Assembly (NCBI GenBank): GCA_016872725.1
Contig: VGZC01000012.1
Coordinates: 1-64,000 of the forward strand
DNA: 64,000 nt
Direction: 5' to 3'
From: Planctomycetota bacterium
GTDB taxonomy: Bacteria; Planctomycetota; Planctomycetia; Pirellulales; Pirellulaceae
How positions within the stretch are numbered: the first letter of the stretch is position 1; the number at the start of each line of letters is the position of its first letter. Position numbers and translations under genes: made by a program. Under the pieces are notes generated by a model. It worked only from the letters and a program-made list of their open reading frames with translations, did not search any database and was not told where the DNA came from. Shown here piece by piece: positions 38,183 to 49,331 of this stretch.

Positions 38183-39715
38183 ATGCACGAGATCGTCCGT
38201 CAGCTCAAGGAAAAACGGGACGCCGCCATCTGGGGAGGCGGCCAGGCGCGCATCGACGCGCAGCACGCCAAAGGCAAACTGACCGCCCGCGAACGCATTG
38301 AACTGCTCCTCGATCCGGGAACGTTCGAGGAGTGGGACATGTTCGTCGAGCATCGCTGCGCCGAATTCGGCATGGATCGACAGACGATCCCCGGCGACGG
38401 TGTCGTCACGGGGTACGGAATGATCAACGGGCGCATCGTCTTTGTCTTCAGCCAGGACTTCACCGTGTTCGGCGGATCGCTTTCCGAAGCGCACGCGGAA
38501 AAAATCTGCAAGATCATGGATCAGGCGATGAAGGTCGGCGCGCCGGTCATCGGCCTGAATGACTCGGGCGGCGCGCGCATCCAAGAGGGCGTCGCGTCGC
38601 TCGGCGGTTACGCCGAGGTATTCCAGCGCAACGTGCTCGCGTCGGGCGTCATTCCGCAGATTTCGCTCGTGATGGGACCGTGCGCGGGCGGCGCGGTCTA
38701 TTCCCCGGCGATGACCGACTTCATTTTCATGGTCAAGAACACGTCCTACATGTACGTCACGGGCCCCGACGTGGTGCGCACGGTGACGCACGAGACGGTG
38801 ACGCACGAAGAGCTCGGCGGCGCGCGGACGCACGCGACGACGTCGGGCGTCGCCGACCGCGCGTTCGACAACGACGTCGAAGCGCTCCTCATGACGCGCC
38901 GGTTCATGAACTACCTTCCCGCCAACAACCGCGTCCCGCCTCCGCACCGTCCCACGCCCGATCCGCCCGATCGGACCGAACCGTCCCTGGATTCGCTCGT
39001 CCCTCCGCGCCCGAACCAGCCTTACGACATGAGCGAGTTGATCCTCAAGATCGTCGACGACGGGGATTTTTTCGAGATCCAGCCCGATTACGCGCGGAAC
39101 ATCGTCGTGGGACTCGCGCGGATGGAAGGCCATCCGGTCGGCGTGATCGCGAATCAACCTCTGGTGCTGGCCGGGTGCCTCGATATCAAATCATCGATCA
39201 AGGCGGCTCGGTTCGTTCGGTTTTGCGATTGTTTTGGGATTCCCCTGTTGACGTTGATCGACGTTCCCGGTTTCCTTCCGGGAACGGCGCAGGAGTACGG
39301 GGGCATCATCAAGCACGGCGCGAAGCTGCTCTTCGCCTATGGTGAAGCGACCGTCCCGAAGGTGACGCTGATCACGCGGAAGGCGTACGGCGGCGCGTAC
39401 GACGTCATGGCGTCCAAGCACCTGCGCGGCGACGTGAATTTCGCGTGGCCTTCCGCCGAGATCGCCGTGATGGGGCCCAAGGGCGCGGTCGAGATCATCT
39501 TTCGAAAGGAACTCGACAAGCCGGAACGCATCGCGGAGCTCTCCGAGGAATACCGCGTCAAGTTCGCGAATCCGTTCATCGCGGGAAAGCGCGGGTACAT
39601 CGACGACGTCATCATGCCCGAGCAGACGCGGACCCGCATTTGCCGTTCGCTCGCCATGCTGCGGACCAAGTCGCTTGAGAATCCGTGGCGCAAGCACGAC
39701 AATATTCCCCTTTGA
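38183..39715 (+). CDS. pccB: Acyl-CoA (propionyl-CoA) carboxylase beta subunit
   Basis: The 510-residue carboxyltransferase subunit transfers CO2 from carboxybiotin to an acyl-CoA. Family features: [20 protein letters not shown] near the start, [40 protein letters not shown], and [17 protein letters not shown] in the N-half. The C-half has [19 protein letters not shown], the acyl-CoA pocket [18 protein letters not shown], and the terminal [10 protein letters not shown]. This matches propionyl-CoA carboxylase and methylmalonyl-CoA decarboxylase beta subunits. The downstream biotin-carboxylase gene and the facing methylmalonyl-CoA mutase operon favour propionyl-CoA. The ATG at 38183 is the first that matches family N-termini; the open frame upstream lies across the giant gene and is spurious. 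Confidence 0.93.
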   Translation: MHEIVRQLKEKRDAAIWGGGQARIDAQHAKGKLTARERIELLLDPGTFEEWDMFVEHRCAEFGMDRQTIPGDGVVTGYGMINGRIVFVFSQDFTVFGGSLSEAHAEKICKIMDQAMKVGAPVIGLNDSGGARIQEGVASLGGYAEVFQRNVLASGVIPQISLVMGPCAGGAVYSPAMTDFIFMVKNTSYMYVTGPDVVRTVTHETVTHEELGGARTHATTSGVADRAFDNDVEALLMTRRFMNYLPANNRVPPPHRPTPDPPDRTEPSLDSLVPPRPNQPYDMSELILKIVDDGDFFEIQPDYARNIVVGLARMEGHPVGVIANQPLVLAGCLDIKSSIKAARFVRFCDCFGIPLLTLIDVPGFLPGTAQEYGGIIKHGAKLLFAYGEATVPKVTLITRKAYGGAYDVMASKHLRGDVNFAWPSAEIAVMGPKGAVEIIFRKELDKPERIAELSEEYRVKFANPFIAGKRGYIDDVIMPEQTRTRICRSLAMLRTKSLENPWRKHDNIPL

Positions 39716-39785
39716 GCAGCCTCCCGCCCGGCGCCCTTTCGTGAAGGGCGTCACCCAGACCGCGTCGCCCGCGTGAACCGGATCC

Positions 39786-41801
39786 ATGGCTCCATTCCCA
39801 ATCCACAAGATCCTGATCGCGAACCGCGGCGAAATCGCATGCCGCATCATCCAAACGGCCCATCGCATGGGAATCCGCACGGTCGCCGTCCATTCGGAGG
39901 CCGACCGGGACGCTCGGCACGTGGGTGCGGCCGGCGAATCGGTGTGCGTCGGCCCGCCGCCCGCCGCGGAGAGTTACCTGCGGATCGACCGGATCATCGA
40001 GGCTTGCCGATCGAAGGGCGCCGACGCCGTGCATCCCGGCTACGGGTTCCTCTCCGAAAACCCGGCGTTCGCGGCGCGGCTCGCCGACGAAGGCATCGCG
40101 TTCATCGGGCCCGGTGCCGACGCGATCCGTTCGATGGGCGACAAGATCGCGTCCAAGCGGCTCGCGCAGCAGGCCGGCGTCCCGACAGTACCCGGTTTCG
40201 ACGGTGAGCTCCGCGACGCGGCGCACGCGGTCTCCGTAGCCCGCGAAATCGGCTACCCCGTCATGCTCAAGGCGACGGCCGGAGGAGGCGGCAAGGGAAT
40301 GCGCGTCGTGCGGGACGACGACGAATGCCGGTCCGCATTCGAACGAGCGTCGAGCGAGGCGCGTTCGGCCTTCGGTGACGGACGGGTCTTTCTGGAAAAA
40401 CGCATCGACCAGCCGCGACACGTCGAGATCCAGATCCTGGCCGATCGGTACGGAACGGTCGTCCATTTGGGTGAACGCGAATGTTCGATCCAGCGCCGGC
40501 ACCAGAAGGTGATCGAAGAAGCGCCATCGCCGTGCGTCGACGGCGAACTTCGCCTTGCGATGGGCCGATGCGCGGTCGCCCTCGCGCGCGAGGTCGGGTA
40601 CGAGTCGGCGGGCACCGTCGAGTTCCTGGTCGACGCGGACCGCCGATTCCACTTCCTCGAGATGAACACGCGGCTGCAAGTCGAGCATCCGGTCACCGAG
40701 TTCGTGACCGGCCTCGATCTCGTCGAATGGATGATCCGGATCGCGGCCGGCGAACGGCTCGCGTGGAGTCAGGACGACGTGCGTATGCGGGGCTGGGCGA
40801 TCGAGGCCCGCGTCTACGCGGAGGACCCGTTCCGGTCGTTCCTCCCGTCGGTCGGCCGCGTCGTTCGGTACCTGCTTCCACCCGACTCGCCCGACTCGCG
40901 CGTCGACAGCGGCGTGGAGGAAGGGGGCGAAATACCGATCCATTACGATCCGATGATCGCCAAGGTGATCGCGCACGGCGCGACGCGCGACGAGGCTCGC
41001 GTCCGCCTGCGCGAAATGCTCAGCCGGTTCTGCATCCGAGGCATCGCCCACAATATCGGATTCCTCGCCGCGCTGATCGATCACCCGCGATTCCGCGAGG
41101 GGAGGCTGAGCACCGATCTGATCGCCGAGACGTTTCCGGACGGTCTTCGGGCCGAGGACACGATGCGCGGCGATTTGGGTCCGCTCATCGCCGTCGCCGC
41201 CTCCATCCACCGGCGCTATGCCGATCGCGCCGCGCGCATCGGCGGCCAATTGGCGGGCTACGAACGGCGGGTCCACGATGATTGGGTCGTTCGCTTGGGC
41301 GGGACGTCGCACGGCGTTGAAGTGTCCGCCGACGACGGCGGCCACGATGTTCGATGGGGTGAACGGCATTTCCGCGTTTCGAGCGACTGGCGGTTCGGGC
41401 AGCCCCGGTTCGAGGCCGTGGTCAACGGCGAATCGATCTGCGTCCACGTCGAACGACGCGATCTGACCTATCGGCTCTGGCATCTCGGAATCCCGATCGA
41501 CACCATGGTGCTGACCGCGCGCGCCGCCGCGCTGCTCGACGCCATGCCCAAACGGCCTCTCGAAGACCGATCGGGTCGGTTGGTTTCCCCGATGCCGGGG
41601 CTCTTGATCGCACTGCGGGTCGGTCCCGGTGACGCCGTGAAGCGAGGCCAGGCGCTCGCGGTGATCGAGGCGATGAAGATGGAGAATGTGTTGATCGCCG
41701 AGCGGGACGTGATCATCGCGGCCTGTTTGGCGTCCGAGGGCGAGACGCTCCAGGTCGATCAGCCGATTCTCGAATTCGCTCCATCGTCCGGCGCGTCGTG
41801 A
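39786..41801 (+). CDS. pccA: Propionyl/acetyl-CoA carboxylase alpha subunit (biotin carboxylase plus biotin carrier)
   Basis: This 671-residue protein combines an ATP-grasp biotin carboxylase with a C-terminal biotinyl domain. Residues 1-450: KILIANRGEIACRIIQTA, HPGYGFLSENPAFA, the ATP-binding loop KATAGGGGKGMRVV, HVEIQILAD, GERECSIQRRHQKVIEEAP, and FLEMNTRLQVEHPVTE. The C-terminal lipoyl/biotinyl domain has the modified lysine in IEAMKMENV (Lys631). A BT-like region lies between them (~500-580). It charges biotin with bicarbonate for PccB. It follows pccB by 70 bp on the same strand. Its 3' end overlaps the convergent meaB gene by 43 bp. The substrate is taken as propionyl-CoA from context. 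Confidence 0.93.
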   Translation: MAPFPIHKILIANRGEIACRIIQTAHRMGIRTVAVHSEADRDARHVGAAGESVCVGPPPAAESYLRIDRIIEACRSKGADAVHPGYGFLSENPAFAARLADEGIAFIGPGADAIRSMGDKIASKRLAQQAGVPTVPGFDGELRDAAHAVSVAREIGYPVMLKATAGGGGKGMRVVRDDDECRSAFERASSEARSAFGDGRVFLEKRIDQPRHVEIQILADRYGTVVHLGERECSIQRRHQKVIEEAPSPCVDGELRLAMGRCAVALAREVGYESAGTVEFLVDADRRFHFLEMNTRLQVEHPVTEFVTGLDLVEWMIRIAAGERLAWSQDDVRMRGWAIEARVYAEDPFRSFLPSVGRVVRYLLPPDSPDSRVDSGVEEGGEIPIHYDPMIAKVIAHGATRDEARVRLREMLSRFCIRGIAHNIGFLAALIDHPRFREGRLSTDLIAETFPDGLRAEDTMRGDLGPLIAVAASIHRRYADRAARIGGQLAGYERRVHDDWVVRLGGTSHGVEVSADDGGHDVRWGERHFRVSSDWRFGQPRFEAVVNGESICVHVERRDLTYRLWHLGIPIDTMVLTARAAALLDAMPKRPLEDRSGRLVSPMPGLLIALRVGPGDAVKRGQALAVIEAMKMENVLIAERDVIIAACLASEGETLQVDQPILEFAPSSGAS

Positions 41802-42805
41802 GTCGGTTTGGATTGGGTGCGCCGGAACGCGTCGAGGATTTCGCGAGCGGCCGACTCGGCGGACCGCGATCCGTTTCCGACCTCCGATTCGATCCGATCG
41901 CGCATCGCGCGGACGCGCGCATCGGCGCGCACCTCGCTTTGAAGGCGTTCATCGACAAGATCCCACATCCAGGTCAGGCATTGGCGGCGCCGGTGTTCGG
42001 TGAGCGACCCGGAGGCGGTCCGCGCATCGTAGCGGTCCTGGACCGCCGCCCAGACGTCATCGAGCCCATCGCCGCTTCGGGCGCTGCAGGTGAGGACGAC
42101 CGGCGGTTCGCCGCCGTCGCGACGAGGGACGGCTTGGAGGGCGAGTTCATATTGACGGGCGGCCCGTTTCGCCGCGTCGCGCGTCGCGCCGTCCGCCTTG
42201 TTCACCGCGATGATGTCGACGAGTTCGAGCAAGCCCCGCTTGATGCCTTGCAGTTCATCCCCGGCCCCGGGCAGCATGAGCGCCACGAGGCAATCGGTCA
42301 TTTTGGCGACCATGGTCTCCGATTGGCCGACACCGACCGTTTCGACCAAGACGACATCGAACCCGGCCGCTTCGCACACGAGCATCGTCTCGCGCGTGCG
42401 GCGCGCGACGCCGCCGAGCGTTCCGCCGGACGGGGAAGGCCGGATGAACGCACCGGAATCCGAGGCCAGACGGACCATGCGCGTCTTGTCGCCGAGGATG
42501 CTCCCCCCGCTGATTTCGCTCGACGGATCGACGGCCAGCACGGCGACACGCCGGCCGTCGCGTATCAGGCGGATTCCGATCGCGTCGACGAACGTGCTCT
42601 TGCCGACCCCTGGAACACCCGTGATGCCGACTCGGATCGAACCGCCCGTATGCGGCGCGAGCGCCGCGAGGAGCCTCGCCGCTTCGCCTTCGTCCTCGGC
42701 TCGGCGCGATTCGACGAGTGTCACGGCCCGCGCGACGACCGAGATGTCTCTCGCGAGAATGCCCTCCACGTAGGCGTCGATGGTCAACGAGGGTCGTGCC
42801 GTCAT
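41759..42805 (-). CDS. meaB: Methylmalonyl-CoA mutase-associated GTPase MeaB
   Basis: The 348-residue G3E-family GTPase protects and reloads adenosylcobalamin in methylmalonyl-CoA mutase. Motifs: P-loop [77 protein letters not shown] (Walker B/switch) and the guanine motif NKADG. The ATG overlaps the stop of mutB in an ATGA, so it is translated with it. Length and motif set are typical of MeaB. Its 3' end overlaps the convergent pccA gene by 43 bp. Confidence 0.95.
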   Translation of the reverse strand: MTARPSLTIDAYVEGILARDISVVARAVTLVESRRAEDEGEAARLLAALAPHTGGSIRVGITGVPGVGKSTFVDAIGIRLIRDGRRVAVLAVDPSSEISGGSILGDKTRMVRLASDSGAFIRPSPSGGTLGGVARRTRETMLVCEAAGFDVVLVETVGVGQSETMVAKMTDCLVALMLPGAGDELQGIKRGLLELVDIIAVNKADGATRDAAKRAARQYELALQAVPRRDGGEPPVVLTCSARSGDGLDDVWAAVQDRYDARTASGSLTEHRRRQCLTWMWDLVDERLQSEVRADARVRAMRDRIESEVGNGSRSAESAAREILDAFRRTQSKPTHDAPDDGANSRIG

Positions 42806-45000
42806 GGAGTCGCGCCGCTTCGTCGGGAGTCGTGTCCGAGCCGCGATTCGAGCAGATCGAGCAATCGGGTGGCGGCATCGGCGATCATCGTGCCTGGGCC
42901 GAAGACGGCGGAGGCGCCCGATGCGAGGAGCGCGCCGAGGTCGTCACTCGGAATGACGCCGCCGACGACGATCGCGATGTCGTCGCGCCCGAGTCGGCGC
43001 AGTTCGTTCCTCAGATCGGGGACCAGCGTGAGGTGTCCGGCGGCGAGCGAACTGACGCCGATGCAATGCACGTCGTTCTCGACCGCGTGCCGCGCCGTTT
43101 CGTCCGGCGTTCGAAAGAGCGATCCGATGTCGACGTCGAATCCGAGATCGGCGAACGCGCCCGCGACGACTTTTTGGCCCCGGTCGTGCCCGTCCTGCCC
43201 CAGCTTGGCGATCAGGATGCGGGGCTTTCTCCCTTCGATCCGCTCGAAAGCGGCGACGCGTTCCCGGATCGCGAGGATGCGCGCGGCGCCGCCGAGTTCG
43301 GCGGCGTAGATCCCCGTCACCGATTGGACGGGCGCGAGATGGCGCCCGAAGACCCGTTCGAGCGCTTCGGTGATCTCGCCGACGGTTGCCCGCGCCCGGG
43401 CCGCGTCCACGGCCAAGGGAACGAGATTCGATTCGGGATCGCTTGCCGCTTCCGTCAGCGCGGACAACGATCGCTCGACGGCGCGGCGATCGCGTTCCGC
43501 GCGGAGACGCGTCAGCGACGCGATTTGCTGTTCGCGGACCGCGGCCGCGTCCACGCGCAGGACGCGCACCGCGTCGTCGGACGGACCCGGATACCGGTTG
43601 ACTCCGATCACGGCCTGGCGCCCCGATTCGATGCGCGCCTGCGTTCGGGCCGCCGCCTCCTCGATCCGCCATTTCGGAATGCCGGCCTGGATGGCCGCCG
43701 CCATGCCTCCGAGCGATTCGATCTCGGCGATGTGCGTCCAGGCCCGGTCGGACAGGTCCCGCGTCAGACGTTCGACGAAATAACTGCCTCCCCACGGGTC
43801 GACGACGTCGCACGCATCGGTTTCGCGCTGCAGGAAGACCTGCGTGTTGCGCGCGATCCGCGCCGAGTCCTCCGAGGGAAGCGCGAGCGCCTCGTCGAAC
43901 GCGTTGGTGTGCAACGACTGGGTCTGGCCGTGCACGGCCGCCATGGCCTCGATGCATGTGCGCGTCACGTTGTTGTGGACGTCCTGCGCCGTGAGGCTCC
44001 ATCCGCTCGTCTGGCAGTGCGCCCGGAGCATGAGGCTTCGCGGATCGCTTGGGCCGAACACGCCGATCATGCGGGCCCACATCCATCGCGCCGCGCGCAG
44101 CTTGGCGACCTCCATGAAGTAGTCCATGCCGATGCCCCAGAAGAATGAGAGGCGAGGGCAAAACGCGTCGATGCCAAGCCCCGCGCGAAGACCGGTCCGC
44201 ACGTATTCGAGGCCGTTGGCGAGCGTGTAGGCGAGTTCCAGATCGGATGTCGCGCCCGCTTCCTGCATGTGGTATCCGCTGATGCTGATGCTGTTGAACT
44301 TCGGCATCCGGCGGCTCGCATACGCGAAAATGTCCGCGATGACGCGAAGGCTCGGCTCGGGCGGGTAAATATACGTGTTGCGGACCATGAACTCCTTCAA
44401 TACGTCGTTCTGGATCGTCCCGGTCAATTGCTCGGGCGCGACCCCCTGCTCTTCCGCCGCCACGATGTACATGGCGAGGATCGGCAACACGGCGCCGCTC
44501 ATCGTCATCGATACGCTCATTTGGTCGAGCGGGATTCCCTCAAACAGGGCGCGCATGTCCAGGACACTGTCGATCGCGACGCCCGCCATGCCGACGTCAC
44601 CCCGGACACGCGGATGATCCGAGTCATAACCGCGGTGCGTGGGGAGGTCGAACGCGATGCTAAGCCCCATCTGACCGGCCGCCAGGTTGCGCCGATAGAG
44701 GGCGTTCGATTCGGCGGCTGTCGAGAATCCCGCGTATTGCCGGATCGTCCACGGCCGCCGCGTGTACATCGTCGCATAGGGCCCGCGCAGATACGGCGGA
44801 AATCCGGGCATCCCGTCGATCTGGTCCAAGCCCGCCCGATCGGCCGGGTCGTACGCCGCGCGGATCGGGATCTCCTCGGCCGTCATCCGGCACGCGGTAT
44901 CGTCCGGTTCGCCTTCGCCGATCGATTCGGACGGCGGGGATTCCGGCGTGAAGTCGGTGAACGGAACGCGCGCGAAGTCGGGAAACGGGTCCATGCTCAT
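42802..45000 (-). CDS. mutB: Methylmalonyl-CoA mutase, large (catalytic) subunit
   Basis: This 732-residue adenosylcobalamin enzyme converts (R)-methylmalonyl-CoA to succinyl-CoA. The N-terminal TIM barrel has [10 protein letters not shown]-type sequences ([35 protein letters not shown]), and [20 protein letters not shown]. The C-terminal B12 domain has [19 protein letters not shown] with the histidine-containing DGHDRG motif, then GSLFRTPDE and GVIPSDDL. The start overlaps the mutA stop (ATGA), choosing ATG 45000; the longer upstream frame is part of mutA. The C-terminus overlaps meaB (ATGA). The protein is complete and retains all typical motifs. Confidence 0.96.
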   Translation of the reverse strand: MSMDPFPDFARVPFTDFTPESPPSESIGEGEPDDTACRMTAEEIPIRAAYDPADRAGLDQIDGMPGFPPYLRGPYATMYTRRPWTIRQYAGFSTAAESNALYRRNLAAGQMGLSIAFDLPTHRGYDSDHPRVRGDVGMAGVAIDSVLDMRALFEGIPLDQMSVSMTMSGAVLPILAMYIVAAEEQGVAPEQLTGTIQNDVLKEFMVRNTYIYPPEPSLRVIADIFAYASRRMPKFNSISISGYHMQEAGATSDLELAYTLANGLEYVRTGLRAGLGIDAFCPRLSFFWGIGMDYFMEVAKLRAARWMWARMIGVFGPSDPRSLMLRAHCQTSGWSLTAQDVHNNVTRTCIEAMAAVHGQTQSLHTNAFDEALALPSEDSARIARNTQVFLQRETDACDVVDPWGGSYFVERLTRDLSDRAWTHIAEIESLGGMAAAIQAGIPKWRIEEAAARTQARIESGRQAVIGVNRYPGPSDDAVRVLRVDAAAVREQQIASLTRLRAERDRRAVERSLSALTEAASDPESNLVPLAVDAARARATVGEITEALERVFGRHLAPVQSVTGIYAAELGGAARILAIRERVAAFERIEGRKPRILIAKLGQDGHDRGQKVVAGAFADLGFDVDIGSLFRTPDETARHAVENDVHCIGVSSLAAGHLTLVPDLRNELRRLGRDDIAIVVGGVIPSDDLGALLASGASAVFGPGTMIADAATRLLDLLESRLGHDSRRSGATP

Positions 45001-47102
45001 GCCCACGGCTCGGCGGCGATACCCGCTCGATCGAGCAGTCCGCGCAGCGCGGAGACCAGATCGCAGCCGGGATAGAAACGGCAATCGGTTTCGGACTCCG
45101 GATCGGTGTGGGGCGACGCTTCCGATCGCTCGACGCGCGCGACGACGCGGGCTCCGGAGGATGCGAAGCACGACCGAACGCGGCGCAGCGCGGATGCGTC
45201 GAGTTCATCGGCCGCGCAAATCGCGAGGATCGTCGCGCCGCTCGACCGGAACGTCTCGACGGCCCTGTCGAGTTCCCGCGTATCGCCTCCGATCGGCTCG
45301 ACGCCGCCGACTTCGAGGCAGCTTCTCGCGAACGTCGCCGATCGGCGGAACGCGGAATCGGATCCCAATACGGCGAGGAACGCGCGAAGTTCGCGGCCGT
45401 GATCGCGGGCCCACGCGGCGCTCGCTTCCCGAATCCTCTCGAACGGCTCGGCCCATCGCCGCCGAGCCAGCGGTTGGATTTCGACCGGCCGCGCGTCAAA
45501 GCCGAGCTCCCCGGCGATTCGTTCGATCGACGCGCCGCGCCGCGCGAGGTCGATCGCGGCGGGAAGCGAGGGACGCGCGGGAGGTTCCCGATCGCGACCG
45601 GTGATGGACGCGTTCGACAGGCAGGCCGCGTCGGCGGTCCGCGCGCGATGCGGCGGCGCGGTCTTGGTTCGCGGCGCGGCTTCCTCGCGTGTCGGATAGT
45701 CGCTGACGCCGATGATCCCCGTCGCTCGCCGCGCGATCGCGTCGGCTCGTCGCGCGTGCGCCGCTTCGATGGTCTCGGCGATCCAACCATCGCCGAGCGC
45801 GGCGACGATTCCGCCGCGACGCTCGATCTCCTGGAATACGCTCCATGCTCCACGCGCGAGACCTCGCGTCCGATCGACCAGGAACCAGCTTCCGCCCGCC
45901 GGATCGGCGACTCGGCCGAGCCGACCTTCGTCGCGCGCGAGCAGGGCGGCGTGCCGGGCGATCCGGCGGCTCGACGCGGACGGCGGGCCGATCGCCGCGT
46001 CGTGCGGCACGGACGTCACGATCGAAGCGCCTCCCACGGCGGCCGCGAATAGGGCCGACGCGTTGCGCAGCAGATTGCCGCGGGTATCGATGCGCGTCCG
46101 TTCGCGATCGCCGAGCTGCACGTGGATCGGCGAGGCGCCCGCGGCACGTGAGCTTCCGCGGGATTCGAACGACGGGACACGGCTTACCGCCGTCAAGATC
46201 TCCGACCAAAGTCCGCGGAGCGCGCGGATCTTGGTGATCGATGCGAAATGCCGCGCGTCGATCGCGATATGGAATTCGATCCGCGGCGCGATTTCGTCGA
46301 TCGCCAGGCCCGTCGCATGGAGCGCCCGCAGGTAGCAAAGGCCCGTGGCGAGCGCGACGGCGATATCCTGGACGTCGGTCGCGCCCGCCAGGTGGTACGG
46401 CGTCGTATCGACGCGAATCGTCCGAACGTGGGGCGTGGAGGAACGCGCCTCCCGGACCAATTCGCCGACCCATCGCATGGCCCAATCGATCGGGTACGGA
46501 AGACGTCCGTCCCGCGCCAGCGCGCCGATCGGGTCCGCGCACCACGTGCCTCGCGCGCCGCGATCCGGGTGTCCTCGATCGCCGGCCAGAAGCAAGGCGG
46601 CCACCGGCAGGAAATACGCGCCTCCGTCGATCGCCGTGCCGTACGGAACGGGCCGGTCGCTCGGCAGGATCGCGTCGAAGAACGCGCACGTGTGGGAAAG
46701 ACGCCGCGTGGCGCGTTTGGACGACGGTTCGGATTCCCATTCGACGCGTTCGATCGGATCGACGTTGAGTCGGATCGACGTGGCTCCGCCGTCGAGTTCC
46801 TCTTCGATCGCGTCGCGCGTCGCGACGGCGTCGGTCTCGGAACAGGCCTGCCGCACGTCCCACGCTCGGTGTTCCGCTCGGTCGCCTCGCACAAACGGCG
46901 GCCTGCCGGGCCGCCCTTCCCGCTCCGCCCATCGCTCGACGCCCGCTGGAACGTCGCGCGCGTAAAGGGGGAGCACGTCGAGTTCGTCGCATGTACGGCG
47001 AATGTCGGGCGCTTTCCCGGACTCGCGCGCGGCCAACGTCCGCCACGCCTCGTAATCGGGCCGCGGAAATGCGTCGTCGTCGCATCGCCATCGGTCGCTC
47101 AT
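44997..47102 (-). CDS. mutA: Methylmalonyl-CoA mutase, small subunit
   Basis: The 701-residue protein pairs with MutB. It is much diverged from the catalytic subunit: the N-terminal barrel keeps relics such as [21 protein letters not shown] and [20 protein letters not shown], and the C-terminal domain has [28 protein letters not shown] in place of the DGHDRG cobalamin motif. Loss of that histidine motif is normal for small subunits, which do not bind B12. The start (MSDRWRC) overlaps the stop of the upstream epimerase gene in an ATGA, and its stop overlaps mutB in the same way. High arginine content is a feature of this copy. Confidence 0.9.
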   Translation of the reverse strand: MSDRWRCDDDAFPRPDYEAWRTLAARESGKAPDIRRTCDELDVLPLYARDVPAGVERWAEREGRPGRPPFVRGDRAEHRAWDVRQACSETDAVATRDAIEEELDGGATSIRLNVDPIERVEWESEPSSKRATRRLSHTCAFFDAILPSDRPVPYGTAIDGGAYFLPVAALLLAGDRGHPDRGARGTWCADPIGALARDGRLPYPIDWAMRWVGELVREARSSTPHVRTIRVDTTPYHLAGATDVQDIAVALATGLCYLRALHATGLAIDEIAPRIEFHIAIDARHFASITKIRALRGLWSEILTAVSRVPSFESRGSSRAAGASPIHVQLGDRERTRIDTRGNLLRNASALFAAAVGGASIVTSVPHDAAIGPPSASSRRIARHAALLARDEGRLGRVADPAGGSWFLVDRTRGLARGAWSVFQEIERRGGIVAALGDGWIAETIEAAHARRADAIARRATGIIGVSDYPTREEAAPRTKTAPPHRARTADAACLSNASITGRDREPPARPSLPAAIDLARRGASIERIAGELGFDARPVEIQPLARRRWAEPFERIREASAAWARDHGRELRAFLAVLGSDSAFRRSATFARSCLEVGGVEPIGGDTRELDRAVETFRSSGATILAICAADELDASALRRVRSCFASSGARVVARVERSEASPHTDPESETDCRFYPGCDLVSALRGLLDRAGIAAEPWA

Positions 47103-47566
47103 GCCTCGCCGACTCCCGCGCCCGGCGAGGTCCGGTCCGCCGAATCCTCCGGCGGGCCGCCGCATCGCTCGCACAGTTCCGTCAACACGCCGTGGGCGCT
47201 CGACGGATGGATAAACGCGATGCGCATTCCGTGCGAACCGGTTCTTGGCGATGCATCGACCATTCGGATCCCCGATTCCCGCAGCGCGGCGATGCGGCCC
47301 TCGATATCGGCCACGGAAAACGCGACATGATGCAGGCCTTCCCCCCGCCGTTCGAGGAACCGATGCACCGGACTGTCGGCGCTGGTCGGTTCGAGCAGTT
47401 CGAGCCGAACGTGATGCGCGCGGAAGAAGGCGACCCGGACTTCTTGGCTATCGACGAGTTCCTCTCCCTCGTATTCGGCGCCGAGCACGGTTTCATAAAA
47501 CGAACGGCACGCTTCGATCGAACGAACGGCGATTCCGATATGGTCGAGTGTTGGAACGTCTGGCAC
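47099..47566 (-). CDS. mce: Methylmalonyl-CoA epimerase
   Basis: A vicinal-oxygen-chelate fold enzyme that interconverts (S)- and (R)-methylmalonyl-CoA, linking propionyl-CoA carboxylase to the mutase. Signatures: LDHIGIAVRSIEACRSFYETVLG at the N-terminus, RLELLEPT, GEGLHHVAFSVADIEGRIAAL and GSHGMRIAFIHP with metal-binding His and Glu residues. GTG at 47566 was chosen because GGAG lies seven bases upstream; a TTG at 47593 preceded by GGGAG would add nine residues. Its stop overlaps the mutA start. It heads the mce-mutA-mutB-meaB operon. Confidence 0.93.
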   Translation of the reverse strand: MPDVPTLDHIGIAVRSIEACRSFYETVLGAEYEGEELVDSQEVRVAFFRAHHVRLELLEPTSADSPVHRFLERRGEGLHHVAFSVADIEGRIAALRESGIRMVDASPRTGSHGMRIAFIHPSSAHGVLTELCERCGGPPEDSADRTSPGAGVGEA

Positions 47567-47615
47567 GGCGCGACTCCGGCTCGGCGACGACAAACGGCGG
47601 GACTCCCGCGGTCCG

Positions 47616-47621
47616 ATTATA
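47616..47621 (-). promoter_or_regulatory. Perfect TATAAT -10-like hexamer upstream of mce
   Basis: Between pckA and mce the minus strand reads TATAAT at 47621-47616, about 50 bases before the GTG start. There is no good -35 at 16-18 bases; the nearest TTGACG lies 33 bases upstream. It may serve an extended or alternative promoter. This would allow the propionate operon to be expressed apart from pckA. Confidence 0.35.
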
Positions 47622-47656
47622 CCCGATGGAACCGCGCGCGGCGCGAATCAGCGCCG

Positions 47657-49252
47657 TCAATGGGACGCGCGGCGCGGGGAGGCGGCCTTCACCGCGTCGG
47701 AAACGCCGTCGGCGTATTTCGAGAAGTTCTCGTGGAAGAGCGACGCGAGCCGGTCGGCGGTCCGATCGTACGCCTCGCCGTCGCTCCACGTGCCGCGAGG
47801 CCAAAGAACGTCGGCCGGAACCTCGGGACAATGCAGGACGACGTCGAGTCCGAAAACGGGATCGACCCGCGTCGACGCGCGCGCCAGATCGCCCGCGTGG
47901 ATCGCGTCCAGGATGGCCCGCGTGTGCGCGAGTTTGATGCGCGAGCCGACTCCGTGCGATCCGCCTGTCCAGCCCGTATTGATCAACCAGACGTTGGCGG
48001 CGCGCCGCGCGAGGCGGTCCGCAAGCATGCTCGAGTACTTCCCGGGATGCCAGACCAGGAACGGGCCTCCAAAGCAGGGCGAGAACGTGGCCTGCGGTTC
48101 CACCACGCCGACTTCGGTTCCCGCCACCTTCGCCGTATAACCGCTGATGAAGTGGAACTCGGCCTGCGCCGGGGTGAGGCGGCTGACCGGCGGAAGCACG
48201 CCGAACGCGTCGCAGGTCAGAAAGACGACGTCGGTCGGGTGTCCGGCCACGCACGGGACGCGCGCGTTGGGGATGTAATGGATCGGATAGGCGCCGCGCG
48301 TATTCTCGGTGATCGAGGCGTCCGCGAAATCGACGTGATGGTCGGCCCTGTCGTAAACGACGTTCTCGAGCACCGCGCCCCATCGCAGGGCGTCGAAAAT
48401 CTGCGGCTCGGCCTCGCGCGTCAGATAAATCGCCTTCGCGTAGCATCCGCCCTCGATGTTGAAAATGCCCCGATCGGTCCAGCAATGCTCGTCATCGCCC
48501 ACGAGTTGGCGTTTCGGATCGGCGGAGAGCGTCGTCTTGCCCGTGCCCGAAAGGCCGAAGAGGATCGACGACGCGCCGGTCGACGGGTCGGCGGTCGCCG
48601 AACAGTGCATCGACAGCACGCCCCGTTTGGGCATGAGGTAGTTCATCAGCGTGAAGACGGCCTTCTTCATTTCTCCGGCGTATTCCGTGCCGAGGATCAC
48701 GACTTCGCGCCGTTCGAGGCTGAGATCCACGCTCGTCTTCGACGTCATGCCCGTCGTGTACCGGTTCGCGGGAAAGGCTCCGGCGTTGAAAAGGACGCAG
48801 TCGGGTTCCCCGAATTCCGCGAGCTCCGCGCGCGTGGGTCGGATCAGCATGTTGCGCATGAACAGCGCGTGGTAGGGCCGAGCGCAGACGACACGGATGC
48901 GGATTCGATGTTCGGGATCCCACCCCGCGTAACCGTCGACGCAGTGGAGCCGCTCGCGCGTGTTCAGGTAATCGATCGCCCGCTCGCGGTTCACCATGAA
49001 GACCGACTCGTGGATCGGCACGTTGACCGATCCCCACCAGACTTCGTTCTCGGACGCGTTGTGGCGGACAATATGTTTGTCCTTGGGGGATCGGCCCGTT
49101 TTGTCCCCGGAAAACGCAATCAGCGCGGCCGTATCGGAAAGGGACGTGCCGGGATCGAAGCGAATGGCTTCCTCGCACAGCGCGGCCGTGGACAGGTTCC
49201 GAAAGACGTTGGGGACATCGATGCCGTAACCGCGCAAATGGAACTCGGTCAT
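47657..49252 (-). CDS. pckA: Phosphoenolpyruvate carboxykinase (ATP)
   Basis: The 531-residue enzyme converts oxaloacetate plus ATP to phosphoenolpyruvate and CO2, the first step of gluconeogenesis. The ATP-type signatures are present: FSGDKTGRSPKDKHIV near residue 50, EYAGEMKKAVFTLMNYLMPK, the kinase-1a P-loop FGLSGTGKTTLSADP and the metal motif LVGDDEHCW followed by GIFNIEGGCYAK. FISGYTAKVAGTE and LINTGWTGG are also typical. The ATG at 49252 follows GAGGAAGGAAG, an excellent ribosome-binding site. It lies upstream of the propionate operon on the same strand, which suits a route from propionate through succinate and oxaloacetate to phosphoenolpyruvate. Confidence 0.96.
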   Translation of the reverse strand: MTEFHLRGYGIDVPNVFRNLSTAALCEEAIRFDPGTSLSDTAALIAFSGDKTGRSPKDKHIVRHNASENEVWWGSVNVPIHESVFMVNRERAIDYLNTRERLHCVDGYAGWDPEHRIRIRVVCARPYHALFMRNMLIRPTRAELAEFGEPDCVLFNAGAFPANRYTTGMTSKTSVDLSLERREVVILGTEYAGEMKKAVFTLMNYLMPKRGVLSMHCSATADPSTGASSILFGLSGTGKTTLSADPKRQLVGDDEHCWTDRGIFNIEGGCYAKAIYLTREAEPQIFDALRWGAVLENVVYDRADHHVDFADASITENTRGAYPIHYIPNARVPCVAGHPTDVVFLTCDAFGVLPPVSRLTPAQAEFHFISGYTAKVAGTEVGVVEPQATFSPCFGGPFLVWHPGKYSSMLADRLARRAANVWLINTGWTGGSHGVGSRIKLAHTRAILDAIHAGDLARASTRVDPVFGLDVVLHCPEVPADVLWPRGTWSDGEAYDRTADRLASLFHENFSKYADGVSDAVKAASPRRASH

Positions 49253-49331
49253 CCGCGTCTTCCTTCCTCGCGCCGCGCTTCCTTTGGGTCTTCCGTTCGA
49301 CGCCGACCGACGCGGGGCGCCGCATTCCATG

